Notes: a model not told the origin generated them from the letters alone. A stretch of DNA of 64,000 nt from Dendrophyllia cribrosa (GCA_024195265.1 JAJLRJ010000005.1:18656536-18720535), one strand, 5' to 3'; counted from the stretch's first letter, positions 33,501 through 45,904 are shown. Made by a program: numbers and translations.

Positions 33501-35585
33501 CAATACGATACTTACACTACTTACAATACGATACTTACACTACTTACAATATGATATTTACACTACTTACAATATGATACTTACACTACTTACAATATGA
33601 TACTTACACTACTTACAATACGATACTTACACTACTTACAATATGATACTTACACTACTTACAATATGATATTTACACTACTTACAATATGATATTTACA
33701 CTACTTACAATATGATACTTACACTACTTACAATATGATATTTACACTACTTACAATATGATATTTACACTACTTACAATATGATATTTACACTACTTAC
33801 AATATGATATTTACACTACTTACAATATGATACTTACACTACTTACAATATGATATTTACACTACTTACAATATGATATTTACACTACTTACAATATGAT
33901 ACTTACACTACTTACAATATGATATTTACACTACTTACAATATGATATTTACACTACTTACAATATGATATTTACACTACTTACAATATGATATTTACAC
34001 TACTTACAATATGATACTTACACTACTTACAATATGATATTTACACTACTTACAATATGATATTTACACTACTTACAATATGATACTTACACTACTTACA
34101 ATATGATATTTACACTACTTACAATATGATATTTACACTACTTACAATATGATATTTACACTACTTACAATATGATACTTACACTACTTTAAAATACGAT
34201 ATTTACACTACTTACAATATGATATTTACACTACTTACAATATGATACTTGCGCTACTTACAATATGATATTTACACTACTTACAATATGATACTTACAC
34301 TACTTACAATATGATATTTACACTACTTACAATATGATATTTACACTACTTACAATATGATACTTACACTACTTACAATATGATATTTACACTACTTACA
34401 ATATGATACTTACACTACTTACAATACGATACTTACACTACTTACAATATGATATTTACACTACTTACAATATGATACTTACACTACTTACAATACGATA
34501 CTTACACTACTTACAATACGATACTTACACTACTTACAATATGATATTTACACTACTTACAATACGATACTTACACTACTTACAATATGATACTTACACT
34601 ACTTACAATATGATATTTACACTACTTACAATATGATACTTACACTACTTACAATACGATACTTACACTACTTACAATATGATATTTACACTACTTACAA
34701 TATGATACTTACACTACTTACAATATGATACTTACACTACTTACAATATGATATTTACACTACTTACAATACGATACTTACACTACTTACAATATGATAC
34801 TTACACTACTTACAATACGATACTTACACTACTTACAATACGATACTTACACTACTTACAATATGATACTTACACTACTTACAATACGATACTTACACTA
34901 CTTACAATATGATATTTACACTACTTACAATATGATATTTACACTACTTACAATACGATACTTACACTACTTACAATACGATACTTACACTACTTACAAT
35001 ACGATACTTACACTACTTACAATACGATACTTACACTACTTACAATACGATACTTACACTACTTACAATACGATACTTACACTACTTACAATACGATATT
35101 TACACTACTTACAATATGATATTTACACTACTTACAATATGATACTTACACTACTTACAATACGATACTTACACTACTTACAATATGATACTTACACTAC
35201 TTACAATATGATATTTACACTACTTACAATATGATACTTACACTACTTACAATATGATATTTACACTACTTACAATATGATACTTACACTACTTTAAAAT
35301 ACGATATTTACACTACTTACAATACGATACTTACACTACTTACAATACGATATTTACACTACTTACAATATGATACTTACACTACTTACAATACGATACT
35401 TACACTACTTACAATATGATACTTACACTACTTACAATATGATATTTACACTACTTACAATACGATACTTACACTACTTACAATACGATATTTACACTAC
35501 TTACAATATGATATTTACACTACTTACAATATGATATTTACACTACTTTAAAATACGATACTTGCGCTACTTACAATACGATACT
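30590..35585. repeat. 23-bp satellite array B, about 217 monomers
   Basis: Nearly 5 kb of a 23-bp unit with core CTTACAATACGATACTTACA. Monomers come in four main forms from two C/T positions: TACGATAC, TATGATAC, TACGATAT and TATGATAT. Stretches alternate TACGATAC/TATGATAT (46-bp dimers, e.g. 31030-31340). Larger blocks recur: the monomer order from about 30600-30940 repeats 759 bp later (33 units), and the rare variants TTTAAAATACG and TTGCGCTAC recur 829 bp apart (33361 and 34190; 33421 and 34250). Because 23 is not a multiple of three, every frame can stay open; the predicted Tyr/Leu-rich ORFs are artefacts. Confidence 0.95.
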
Positions 35586-36205
35586 TTTTTTAATGCAACG
35601 TCTTTTTTACATATATATGCGTAGTGTTACATACATTTAATGCAATACTTATAATTAACATTAAACTCATCGATCAATGATGAGCTTGGGAGCTGGTGCC
35701 TTAAAGGATGGTGGCGGCATGGCAATTGAGGTAACCATGGCAACCCTGCGAGCGTCAACCACCAGGCACCGTCACACTGATGGAATCAGTGGAATACCTA
35801 CCTGATACTCACCTGCGTCTGGGTGGGAGGAGTGGGAGCAAAGATCCGCAAAGATCGCTAATGCTTGACAAGGATCCGCAAAGATCGCCAATACTTGTGT
35901 GATCCGCAAAGATCAGCAAACTGAGCTGCAAACACGTGCAAGAGGCGAAACACCTAGCCGCCCCTTAAATATCCCAAAGCCACCCCGCATGAAGCATACT
36001 CGCAAGTAGCACCACCGCTGACCCAACTTAATGTCTCGAGTTTAACCTAGCCTAAATTGCATTTAGCCCCAATAACATAATTTAATGAACACTCAGTTAT
36101 AAGTGAAATAGTAAATATATATATAGAAAGAGCACATACAGAGAACTAAAAGCTATCCACTTCAAGTACGTTATACATTGCTTTGCCACAGTACTACAAT
36201 GGTAA

Positions 36206-36751
36206 TTATGTCGTCTCATTTTGTGAGGGATTTTTCTTAAAGCGAGACCACTTCTTTTGAAAGGAGTTTATGGTGTTGTTGTCAAACGCAATTTGTTTTT
36301 CAAGTTCCATAGAGTTCTTAAGAAATTGTATATATACCTGCAGCTCAGGTAAGGTATTCCCAAGTTTGCATGTGTATAAATAATGTCTAGCTATAAGAAG
36401 TAAGTGGTGGAAGAGCAAATCTTTTATGTCGTCAATTAAACCAAGACAAAAAGATGGGGAGAATGAAGAGTCCTCCATTCCAGTAAAGTTTTGAGTTATC
36501 CACTTAGACATATTTTTCCAAAAGGTTTGGGTATGTTTACAATTCCAAAACAGATGAACAAGGGTTTCTGGTGTTTCTTTGCAGAATGAGCAGGAATCCA
36601 CTTGTTTTATACCTATCTTGCAAAGAAAATCATTCATAGCTATTCTTCTATGAAGCAGTTTAAATTGGAACACTCTAAGTTTTGTTTCTATTGTACATAA
36701 AAATGGTAAATAATAGGTGTTTTTCCAATTAACCGCTACAATAGAATTACC
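36206..36751 (-). pseudogene. C-terminal part of the minus-strand LINE ORF2
   Basis: Encodes the end of an L1/Tx1-type ORF2 protein: a helical block (VFQFKLLHRRIAMNDFL), then a CX2CX8HX4C knuckle (CSFCKETPETLVHLFWNC), then the C-terminus before the stop at 36206. Its 5' border is the 15-bp duplication AAATATTTCCTCTTC (36752-36766). Everything further upstream in the open frame (to 36880) is antisense of the other LINE's leader and not part of this protein. The reading frame matches the end of the piece at 41516. Confidence 0.88.
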
Positions 36752-36914
36752 AAATATTTCCTCTTCGACTTTGATTGGGTCGAGCATGATGGCGGCCGGT
36801 TGTGTCCGTGAAGCTCCGTGATCATCAACGGGTGGAAGCCTGCGTTTCAGTGCTAAATATTGTTTTTTGTAAAGTGGCAATTGGGGACAGCATAGACTTT
36901 ACAGCAGTCTTAAT

Positions 36915-37100
36915 TTGATGGCAAAAAGAACTGACTCGGAACGTTCATCACCAGTGCAAAGTTCCTCCCCTAAAAGAAATAGATTACGAAGCGACGAAAT
37001 GGGAGTCGGCAACCAACCTGGAATCTCTGCTGCCTCTGACCCCGAGTCTTTTAAACTAATCATGGACAAACTTGCATGCATGGACAATCGAATGTCCTAA
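36915..37100 (+). pseudogene. Truncated ORF1-like remnant of the plus LINE
   Basis: A 61-codon frame, polar at first (SERSSPVQSSSPKRNRLRS), ending in SFKLIMDKLACMDNRMS and a stop. The end resembles the entry of the coiled coil that precedes the RNA-binding part of L1/Tx1 ORF1 proteins, which are normally several hundred residues. The rest is missing before ORF2 starts 330 bp later, so this copy probably lacks a working ORF1 protein. Confidence 0.45.
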
Positions 37101-37434
37101 AATTGATAAATACATTATGATCTGTAAACTAAAGAAATATAAACGCACGGCTAAAACCCGTTCTCTGAGAATTAATCGCTATCTTTATCCAACATCTTAA
37201 ACACTCTCAGGGATTTATGTTCTTCCCAAATAACCAAGGTAAATTTTATCTTTCTTGTTGTGTGTATCTTTTTGTTCTAGTTACGTCTCAATTTTCGCTA
37301 ATAATTCATGTTGTTTTGGTGTTATTTAAAAACAAACTTTTATTATTCTGGATGTTAACTGTTAGGCATAATTACGACTTTTACGTCTATTGTATATTGG
37401 CACCTTACAATCAAGCAGCAAAGCAGGCTAGCCT

Positions 37435-40400
37435 TTGTTTTTATACACACGAAATTTCAATGAAATTAAAATAACTTCACTCAATGTGCGGGGTCTGGGG
37501 AGTAGCGAGAAGAGAAGAGAAATGTTTAATTGGCTCCGTTCAAAAAATATGTCAATTTACATGTTACAAGAAGTCCATTGTTCCTTTGAAACCTCGGATT
37601 TATGGTCCGCAGAATGGGGTTACAAAAGCCTTTTCTGTGGCTTTTCCAGTAAAAAAGCTGGCGTTTGCATTCTATTTAATAACAACTTCGATCTTAAAAT
37701 ATCGAAAACTTTTATGGATGACGAAGGCCGTTACATTATATGCGACTTAGCAGCGAACGGCAAGAGTATTACCATTGCGAATATATATGCACCAAACGAT
37801 GACAATCCAAATTTCTTTGAAAATTTGTTTTCTCATCTTTTAGATTTCCAATGTGAAGAAATAATCATTGGCGGCGACTTTAATCTTGTTATGGATATCG
37901 AAAAAGATAAAAGAGGGGGCCTTGCCAAAACACATCTCAACGCTCAAATGGTCGTAAAAGAGTTCTGTGAAAATATGGATCTTAATGATGCGTGGCGAAC
38001 CTTAAACCCGGATTGTAGAAGATTTACTTGGCGGCAAAGGCATCCTGAAATACACTGCAGACTTGATTTTTTCTTAGTGTCCCGAAACATACTGAGCAAT
38101 GTTACCTTGGCTGATATACTTCCTGGCTTTCAAACAGACCATTCGATGATATCTCTAAATATATCTTCTCATACCAACCAAAGAGGCCCAGGTTTTTGGA
38201 AACTCAATATTTCTCATTTGAAAGATGATGATTATATAAAGCTAATAAAATCAACTATCGAGGAAACGCAGGAAGAATATCAAGAAGATGAAACAGTGAA
38301 TCCTACTTTACTTTGGGACATGATTAAACTAAAGGTGCGTGAAAAATCACTTAAATATTCCGCGGACAAAAAACGTAAAACTAATAATAGAGAAACAAGC
38401 TTAGAAAAAAAAATCTTCATACTAGAAAAGGAGCTGGAAAATCCAATTTTAGAAGAAATACAAAAGAAAGATATAATTGAAAACCTTGAATTCTCAAAAA
38501 GGGAATTAGAAGAAATTGTTAGAGTGCGCACCAAAGGGGCTATCTTAAGATCAAAGACTAAATGGTATAACGAAGGTGAAAAGAATACATCTTATTTTCT
38601 CAATTTAGAAAAAAGGCACTTTAAACTCAACACGATAACTCAGCTTAAAACAAGCGATGATACCTTTATTACTTCGGACAAAGACATTCTTATTACTTGT
38701 GAAACGTTTTATCGGGATTTATACAAGACACGAAAGCCTATTAACGGAGAATGTGAATTCTTTGAGAACGTAAACACAAAGAAGTTAGATCCATTTGAAG
38801 CCAGTTTCTGTGAAGGGCTCTTAAGTAAACAAGAATGTTTTGAGGCTTTAAAAGACATGGAACCAGAAAAATCTCCTGGTAGCGACGGACTTCCCGCTGA
38901 TTTCTATAAAATGTTTTGGAACGGGTTAGCCAGTCCGCTGTTAAAGGCACTCAATTATGCATACGAAGCAGGTAACCTTTCGATCACTCAAAAGCGTGGA
39001 ATCATTAAACTAATCCCTAAGAAAGATTCTGACCCACATCTGATAAAAAACTGGAGACCATTAACACTTTTAAACTGCGATTATAAGATAGCAACGAAAG
39101 CTATAGCAAACCGTTTGAAGAAAGTGATTCCAAAACTGATCAACAACGATCAAACCGGTTTCATCAAAGGACGTTTTATAGGCGAAAACATACTCTTAAT
39201 CGACAGTGTCATCAAATACGCGGCTGAAAAAAACATCTCAGGCCTTCTTCTGTTTGTTGACTTTGAAAAAGCGTTTGATTCGTTGGAGTGGACTTTTATT
39301 AACAGAACTCTTGAGTACTTTCGTTTTGGCCCTTCCTTCACTGAATGGATCAAGCTATTTTATAGAGATATCGAAAGCTGCGTTTTAAACAATGGCTGGT
39401 CCACTAGTTTTTTTAAGCCACAAAGGGGTGTTAGGCAAGGCTGCCCTCTTTCACCTTATCTTTTCATATTATCGGCAGAGGTGTTAGCTAATGCAGTCAG
39501 AAAAAGTAAAATAATAAAAGGTATTTTTGTAAACAACGAAGAGATCAAATTAAGTCAATATGCAGACGACACTACTTTTATCCTCGATGGTACAAAAGAC
39601 TCCTTGAGTGCGGCTTTTAACCTACTTGAGCGCTTTGGTAGTGTCTCTGGCCTCAGACTCAACTATAAAAAAACTGAAGCCTTATGGATTGGATCAAACA
39701 CAGGTAAAAAGGAAAAGCTCTTCCCAGAAAAAGACCTGAAATGGCCTGAAACCAAAGTAAAATCCCTTGGTGTTTGGCTCTCAACTGACCCTTATATCAC
39801 CATGAAAGTAAACTATAGAGAAAAATTGGAGAAGATAAGGTGTGTTTTAAATTGCTGGAAATACCGACGATTGACCTTTGTTGGAAAAATTCTTGTCCTC
39901 AAAAGTCTTGCTGCGTCACAACTAACCTACATACTAGCACCTTTGACAACAGATGATAAAACACTCAAGGAGATAAATGATTTATTTTATACCTTTCTAT
40001 GGAATAATAAAGGAGATAAAATTAAACGCAAGATAATGATTAACGATTACGGGAAAGGAGGATTGAAAATGATCGACATTTTTTCGTATAACAAATCGCT
40101 TAAAACTACATGGATAAAGAAATATCTTGATGATGAGAACAGTGGAAAATGGAAACTTTTTCTTGAAAGAGAGCTAGAAAAATATGATGGAAAGTTGATT
40201 TTTAGTGGTAACCTCAATAGGAAGGATACTTTGGAAACATTCCACGTTACTGACCCTTTATTTAAAGAACTTTTATGTATATGGGCTGAAGTTAATTTTA
40301 ATCCCCAAATAAACAGTAAGCAGCAGTTTCTAGAACAACCCCTATGGCATAATTCATTAATCAGAGTAGACAACAAACCCATCGTTTTCAAACAGCTAAT

Positions 40401-41223
40401 TTCGAAAGGCATTTTGAAAATAAAACACCTAATGAAAGATCAGGACAAGTTCTTCTCTTTCGCTGAATTTAGGACCACCTACAACATACAAATGCAACCC
40501 TTAACTTTCCATGGCCTCATATCATCAATTCGAAGTATTTCAATTTCTTCAAAAGCTGTATCTAATGAAACAGATTATGAAGATTTCTTTTCTGCTTTCA
40601 TCAAATGCATAAAAGCAAACAAACTTGTTTATAGAAAGCTCGTATCTTTGAAATCTTTTAATCCTGAAAAAAGTCAAACAAAGTGGAATGCTAATTGTGA
40701 AATCGATAACTGTTGTAAACCAGATTGGATAAAAGCATATACGTTGGCTTTTAGCTGCACCAAGAGCACTAAAATTATTAATTTTCACTTCAGATTTTTG
40801 CATAGAATCTTACCAACGAACAGCTTTTTATCAAAAATCGGCATTAAAGACAATCCAAACTGCACTTTTTGTGGCAAAGGTTCTGAAGAACTCACACACC
40901 TTTTCTGGCATTGCAATAAAACTGCTTCTTTTTGGGATGATTTACTTCTATGGTTGAAAACAAAAACACTTATCCCCAATGATTATCAAAAGAACATGGC
41001 TATTCTCTTGGGTCTGAGGCCAGATAACTCTCGACACTATTCAGTACAGCTCAACTTATGTTTCCTCTTGGCCAAATATTTTATATGGTGTTGTAAGATT
41101 AAAGAAACTTTCCTGAGCATCAGAGGATTCTTGTTCGTCTTGAGCACTCAATACAAGATAGAATTGAACGCTACCAGCAATAACAATAAGAAATGGGCTC
41201 CTTTAGCACAACACCTAAGATAA
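37435..41223 (+). CDS. LINE ORF2: APE endonuclease and reverse transcriptase (intact, 1262 aa)
   Basis: An uninterrupted retrotransposon polyprotein. N-terminal APE-type endonuclease: N17 (SLNVRGLG), E46 (QEVH), YAPND, GGDFN at 146-150, RLDFFLVS and D235-H236 (TDHS). Reverse transcriptase: SPGSDGLPADFY, FVDFEKAFD at 607-615, RQGCPLSPYLF and the catalytic YADD at 709-712. C-terminal knuckle C1143-X2-C1146-X8-H1155-X4-C1160. Order and motifs are those of the L1/Tx1 superclade. The start used is the first Met of the frame; the endonuclease needs the sequence from about residue 10, so the true start cannot be much later. Confidence 0.95.
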   Translation: MFLYTRNFNEIKITSLNVRGLGSSEKRREMFNWLRSKNMSIYMLQEVHCSFETSDLWSAEWGYKSLFCGFSSKKAGVCILFNNNFDLKISKTFMDDEGRYIICDLAANGKSITIANIYAPNDDNPNFFENLFSHLLDFQCEEIIIGGDFNLVMDIEKDKRGGLAKTHLNAQMVVKEFCENMDLNDAWRTLNPDCRRFTWRQRHPEIHCRLDFFLVSRNILSNVTLADILPGFQTDHSMISLNISSHTNQRGPGFWKLNISHLKDDDYIKLIKSTIEETQEEYQEDETVNPTLLWDMIKLKVREKSLKYSADKKRKTNNRETSLEKKIFILEKELENPILEEIQKKDIIENLEFSKRELEEIVRVRTKGAILRSKTKWYNEGEKNTSYFLNLEKRHFKLNTITQLKTSDDTFITSDKDILITCETFYRDLYKTRKPINGECEFFENVNTKKLDPFEASFCEGLLSKQECFEALKDMEPEKSPGSDGLPADFYKMFWNGLASPLLKALNYAYEAGNLSITQKRGIIKLIPKKDSDPHLIKNWRPLTLLNCDYKIATKAIANRLKKVIPKLINNDQTGFIKGRFIGENILLIDSVIKYAAEKNISGLLLFVDFEKAFDSLEWTFINRTLEYFRFGPSFTEWIKLFYRDIESCVLNNGWSTSFFKPQRGVRQGCPLSPYLFILSAEVLANAVRKSKIIKGIFVNNEEIKLSQYADDTTFILDGTKDSLSAAFNLLERFGSVSGLRLNYKKTEALWIGSNTGKKEKLFPEKDLKWPETKVKSLGVWLSTDPYITMKVNYREKLEKIRCVLNCWKYRRLTFVGKILVLKSLAASQLTYILAPLTTDDKTLKEINDLFYTFLWNNKGDKIKRKIMINDYGKGGLKMIDIFSYNKSLKTTWIKKYLDDENSGKWKLFLERELEKYDGKLIFSGNLNRKDTLETFHVTDPLFKELLCIWAEVNFNPQINSKQQFLEQPLWHNSLIRVDNKPIVFKQLISKGILKIKHLMKDQDKFFSFAEFRTTYNIQMQPLTFHGLISSIRSISISSKAVSNETDYEDFFSAFIKCIKANKLVYRKLVSLKSFNPEKSQTKWNANCEIDNCCKPDWIKAYTLAFSCTKSTKIINFHFRFLHRILPTNSFLSKIGIKDNPNCTFCGKGSEELTHLFWHCNKTASFWDDLLLWLKTKTLIPNDYQKNMAILLGLRPDNSRHYSVQLNLCFLLAKYFIWCCKIKETFLSIRGFLFVLSTQYKIELNATSNNNKKWAPLAQHLR

Positions 41224-41329
41224 AAGCACACAAACTTAAAAGTGTATAGTGTACTTAACCTTTTCTTCTGTTTTCGCTACACACCCTTCTCCCTGCCACA
41301 ATGAGAGATATAAATTTATTATATATATA

Positions 41330-41361
<32 letters not shown>

Positions 41362-41462
41362 TGTATGCCTTTTTTATTGCTTTGCTCCTACTTATTAAGT
41401 GCCAATAAGCTAAACATTTATACTGTTAACAATGCACTGTTGTAAGTAAAAGTCTTATTGTC

Positions 41463-41506
<44 letters not shown>

Positions 41507-41515
41507 TTCCTCTTC

Positions 41516-43531
41516 CGCCAACCATTTTCCCTGACTCTTTGAAGGTATGGAAGCCCTTTTATTTACAAGATGTTGATAGAATTTTTTGCACACTTTTGAG
41601 TTAGACAGAAAGTTCTCAGCGGAATCTTTTTGGGCAGGGCTATTGTGAACTGGGGAGTATTTTTTCCTGTAATGCTTTATAGCTGATACTACTTTGTAAT
41701 ACTCCAAATAGTTGGTTTTAATGTTGTATTTGCCTATAAATGCATTATAACTTAAAAAATTCTGATCATTATCTAGCAAATCTCTAATCTTTTTTACCCC
41801 CGCATAAAACCATGATTTGTAAAAAAAAGGTTGGTTCTCTATTTTAATGAGCGAATTATGCCAAATACACGTGGAAGCAAACTGAAGGTTCTCAGCACTG
41901 AAGTTGAAATTGGTCCAATATTCTACAATCTCATTTAAAAAAGGGTCCTTTAGATTAAGCTGTGAAGTATCCTGTTGTTTTAGATTACTTTGAAACAAAA
42001 GCCTGCCTCCGTGCTTCAATAAGTAGTGATCAAAAAAACGTTTCCATTTCCCTTTATTATCTTCATTTAAATACCCTTGTATCCATTTCATTTTAAGAGA
42101 TTCATTGAAACTTTGAACATCAATCATCTTTAGTCCTCCTTTCTCGTAATTGTTTATCATTTCTGTCCTTTTAACTTTGTCGCCTTTTCCATCCCATAAG
42201 AAATCATACAATAAGGAATTGACTTCTTTAAGTGCACCCGAGGGCGTTGGAAGAGAAGACAAAACATAAACCAATTGTGACACGGCCATGGTTTTTATGA
42301 TTGTAATTTTACCCAAGAGGGTTAGTCTTCTTGCTGACCAATTATACAAAATGCTGCGAATTTTTTCGATTTTCTCGCTTAAGTTAACATCAAGATACTT
42401 ATCTTCCAACGTGGAAAACCAAACTCCCAAGGCGTAGACCTTTGTTTCAGCCCGTGTTATAGGTTTTATTGAAGGGAAAGTGATGTCCGAACTTTTAGAT
42501 GATCCGATCCAGAGGGCTTCAGTTTTGTCATAATTAACTTTAAGACCAGATATGGAAGCAAAGGCATCTAGTAAGTATAGGGATCTTGAAAAGGAAGATT
42601 CTGAACCATCTAAAATCATAGTCGTGTCATCAGCGTATTGAGATAGTTTGCACTCAGTGCCAAGGACCTTGATTCCACGGATCTCTTTGTCATTCCTTAT
42701 CGCGTTACCTAGTATTTCGGCACATAAGATAAACAAATATGGGGAGAGCGGGCATCCCTGTCTCACTCCGCGACCTAAGCTAAAGAAATCTGAGGACCAA
42801 CCGTTGTTCTGGATACAACTGCTGATATCCGTATAGAATATTTTTATCCAAGATACCAGAGAAGCTCCGAAGTTATAATATTTAAGGGTTTTCTCTATAA
42901 AGGACCATTCTATACTATCGAAAGCTTTTTCGAAGTCAATGAACAGTAAAAGACCCGGTATTTGCTCATTATCTGTGTAATTTATTATGCTCTCTATAAG
43001 TCTGATGTTTTCCCCAATAAAGCGATTTTTTAGAAAACCCGTTTGGTCATTGTTGATAATCTTTGGCAAGACTTTTCGTAATCGACTAGCAATGGATTTA
43101 GTTGCTATTTTGTAATCACAGTTAAGAAGAGTAATAGGCCTCCAGTTTTTTAAAAGATTAGTAGATTTGTTCTTCTTTGGTATGAGGGTAATCAATCCTC
43201 TCCTTTGTGTAATTGATAGAAGGCCCTTTGCATGTGCACAGTTTAAGGCGTTTAGTAGGTAATGATGGATATCATTCCAGAATACTTTATAGAATTCTGC
43301 CGGGAGGCCGTCACTTCCCTGACTTTTATTTGATTCCATTGATTTTACGCTTTCAAAACATTCAATTTCAGTCAAAGGGCCTTCACACTGTTTCTGCTCT
43401 ATCTCATCTGGTGTCAAAGTATTTCCTTCTGGGAAGAAAATTGTTTCGTATGCAGCATTAAATTGTGTATCAGTTGAAGAATATAAGTTCTGGTAGAAGG
43501 TTTTTGCTTCTTGTAAGATCTCACTATCCAT
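41516..43531 (-). pseudogene. Minus-strand LINE ORF2, reverse transcriptase part (5'-truncated)
   Basis: Starts inside the protein (no endonuclease) and covers the reverse transcriptase: GSDGLPAEFYKVFW, FIDFEKAFDS, RQGCPLSPYLF, SQYADDTT, then the thumb/connector (KWIQGYLNEDNKGKW). The frame runs into a poly-F stretch only because it crosses the poly(A) tail of the inserted plus LINE. The remaining C-terminus is at 36206-36751. Related to, but clearly diverged from, the plus-strand ORF2, so a different family or subfamily. Confidence 0.9.
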
Positions 43532-43572
43532 GTTAATTACGCTATTATCCGCCAGGGTAAGGTGTTTGATAG

Positions 43573-43750
43573 ATTTGAATGTTTACTAAGAAAGTTCTAA
43601 GCGTTTAAAAACTGTGAACTGCAGAATTGTCGGCGTCATTTGCCAACGTAATTTTGATCAGGCGCAAAGAGTTTTGGTCAGTTTTTAAGGGAAAAAAGCT
43701 CATCATTTTGAGAAAAATTAAAAGATGGTAACGTCAACTAATTTTTTTAT
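43573..43750. repeat. Right half of the repeat split by the LINE complex
   Basis: Begins with the target-site copy GATTTGAATGTTT and continues as AAGTTCTAAGCGTTTAAAAA, matching 4775-4912. It carries about 30 bp (GTCATTTGCCAACGTAATTT and following bases) that the 4.8-kb copy lacks. Confidence 0.85.
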
Positions 43751-44981
43751 TCATTCTTGCTCATATTTCCATTCAATATTAAATAACATCCCACTAAATA
43801 AAACGAAAAACGCCTCGGACATTTGACCGCGGTGGACTTCAGACTAGTGTAGAAGAAAAACCAACCTCGTTCCCAGGGCCTTTCTCTCTTCAGCTACGTC
43901 ATCATCGGGAGAGAAACAACGCTGGAAAGTCAACGTTTGGTTGCGCCCTTTGTTTTACAACCAGTAAAAAAATTACAGGTGTTGGAATTTGAATGAACAA
44001 AAACGTTCATAATGAAACTCTTTGTCTAAAATTGAAAAATAACGAAAACCATGCAATTCTTCTTACGGTTAAATGTAAGTATCTTTTACACCGAAAAAAT
44101 ATCTGCGTCTTTCCAGTTTTTAAGGGAGTCGTATCGTTTCTGTCACGCTCACCAAAATCAAAGTTTGGGTATTTCATGTTGGTGGTTTGCAAAAGAAGGC
44201 TAAGAAATGTACCAAGATTGTTAGATTCAACCTTTATGAAAGCAAAGCTTACCATATAAAAAGAAAATTTAACCTGAAAATTGTTGGGCAAACTTTGGTT
44301 GCATCTGGAAATTTATGCAAAGCCAGAATGTTTTATGACCTTTGAACAATTTCCAACTTTGACAATCTTTAGAAATGGTTTGACACGAGGTAGTACACAA
44401 TGGCAGATCCAAAAGTGTTTGAAGGAGGGGAGGGGTGGGAGGGGGAGTCTAAGCTAAAAAAAAAATTCAACACCTCGCAGTGTGCTTGTATTTATTTTCT
44501 GGTGGATTAAGGGGACCATGCAGAATGGCTAGCCACCCTATCCACACACCCCAAATCCACAACAACGAAGGAAAAGATTGCTAATGTGAAGCTTGGTCAT
44601 GATAAACTAAATTTAGCATGAGTCTGAAGATGGGACTAGGAGGAGGTATGTTGCATGTTGGTGGGAAGGTAAGGTTTGTAAAGTTGAAAATAAGCCACAG
44701 ATGGCCCACATTGCTTAAGCATAATGAAGTAATATTGTTGCATGAAGCAACTAGTATTATTAAAATACTCCCACTGGATGGGATGAAGACAGGATCGCCC
44801 CAACATCTTTTCAGAATACTCTAATGGTTCACTGGTACTCATTTATACACCTGGGTGAAGAGAAACAATGTGAAACACAACCTGTTTCTCGTCTATAATA
44901 TATATGTTTAACTCCGTTTTACTGTATAGGTAGGTATAGTTTGGTATAGGTATAGGTAAATCATTAATTATGTATCAATCG
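43751..44981. other. Intergenic, repeat fragments only
   Basis: No gene recognised. The block 44765-44870 (CTGGATGGGATGAAGAC and TACTCATTTATACACCTGGG) matches 4028-4092 (CTGGATGGGATGCTAGTCC and TACTCATTTATTCACCTGGA), so both are copies of one interspersed repeat. The small ORFs here have no visible family features. Confidence 0.5.
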
Positions 44982-45712
<731 letters not shown>

Positions 45713-45904
45713 CGTTCCGTGTGCGTTCCCTTTATTAATATGCATAAGCGCCTTCCTGCATGTGAAATAAACTGCCCTCACCTGTTTAACTGGATGAATA
45801 TTAATAAACGGATTCCCTTTACAAAACTGAATAGAAACAATACACCGACCCAAACTTGCCCGCTTTATTCCAAACTTCAAAACAAAACACAACTGAATCT
45901 CCTT

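Larger units (their letters stand above)
36767..41500 (+). mobile_element. L1/Tx1-type LINE, plus strand, young insertion
   Basis: Flanked by a 15-bp direct repeat AAATATTTCCTCTTC (36752-36766 and 41501-41515), with a run of about 37 As (41467-41503, overlapping the duplication) at its 3' end. Layout: leader 36767-36914, short ORF1-like remnant 36915-37100, spacer, intact ORF2 37435-41223, and a 3' UTR with a (TA)n run at about 41317-41361. It interrupts the other LINE. An intact ORF2, long poly(A) and perfect duplications all suggest a recent jump. Confidence 0.92.
30551..43572 (-). mobile_element. 5'-truncated L1/Tx1-type LINE, minus strand, interrupted by a second LINE
   Basis: The element reads from 43572 (5' truncation point) towards 30551. 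It is bounded by the 13-bp duplication GATTTGAATGTTT, and on its own strand ends in an A-rich tail (T-rich at 30551-30572 on +) with an AATAAA signal just inside. Its ORF2 is in two pieces, 41516-43531 and 36206-36751, separated by the plus-strand LINE. Between the ORF2 stop and the tail lie about 620 bp of 3' sequence (three GATCCGCAAAGATC repeats at 35841-35917) and the 5-kb satellite array. Whether the array is part of the 3' UTR or expanded after insertion cannot be decided here. Confidence 0.85.

Noticed and set aside
30541..35234. Series of Tyr/Leu-rich plus-strand ORFs (TLLTIRYLHYLQY type)
   Set aside because: They are translations of the 23-bp satellite; the period is not divisible by three so all frames stay open.
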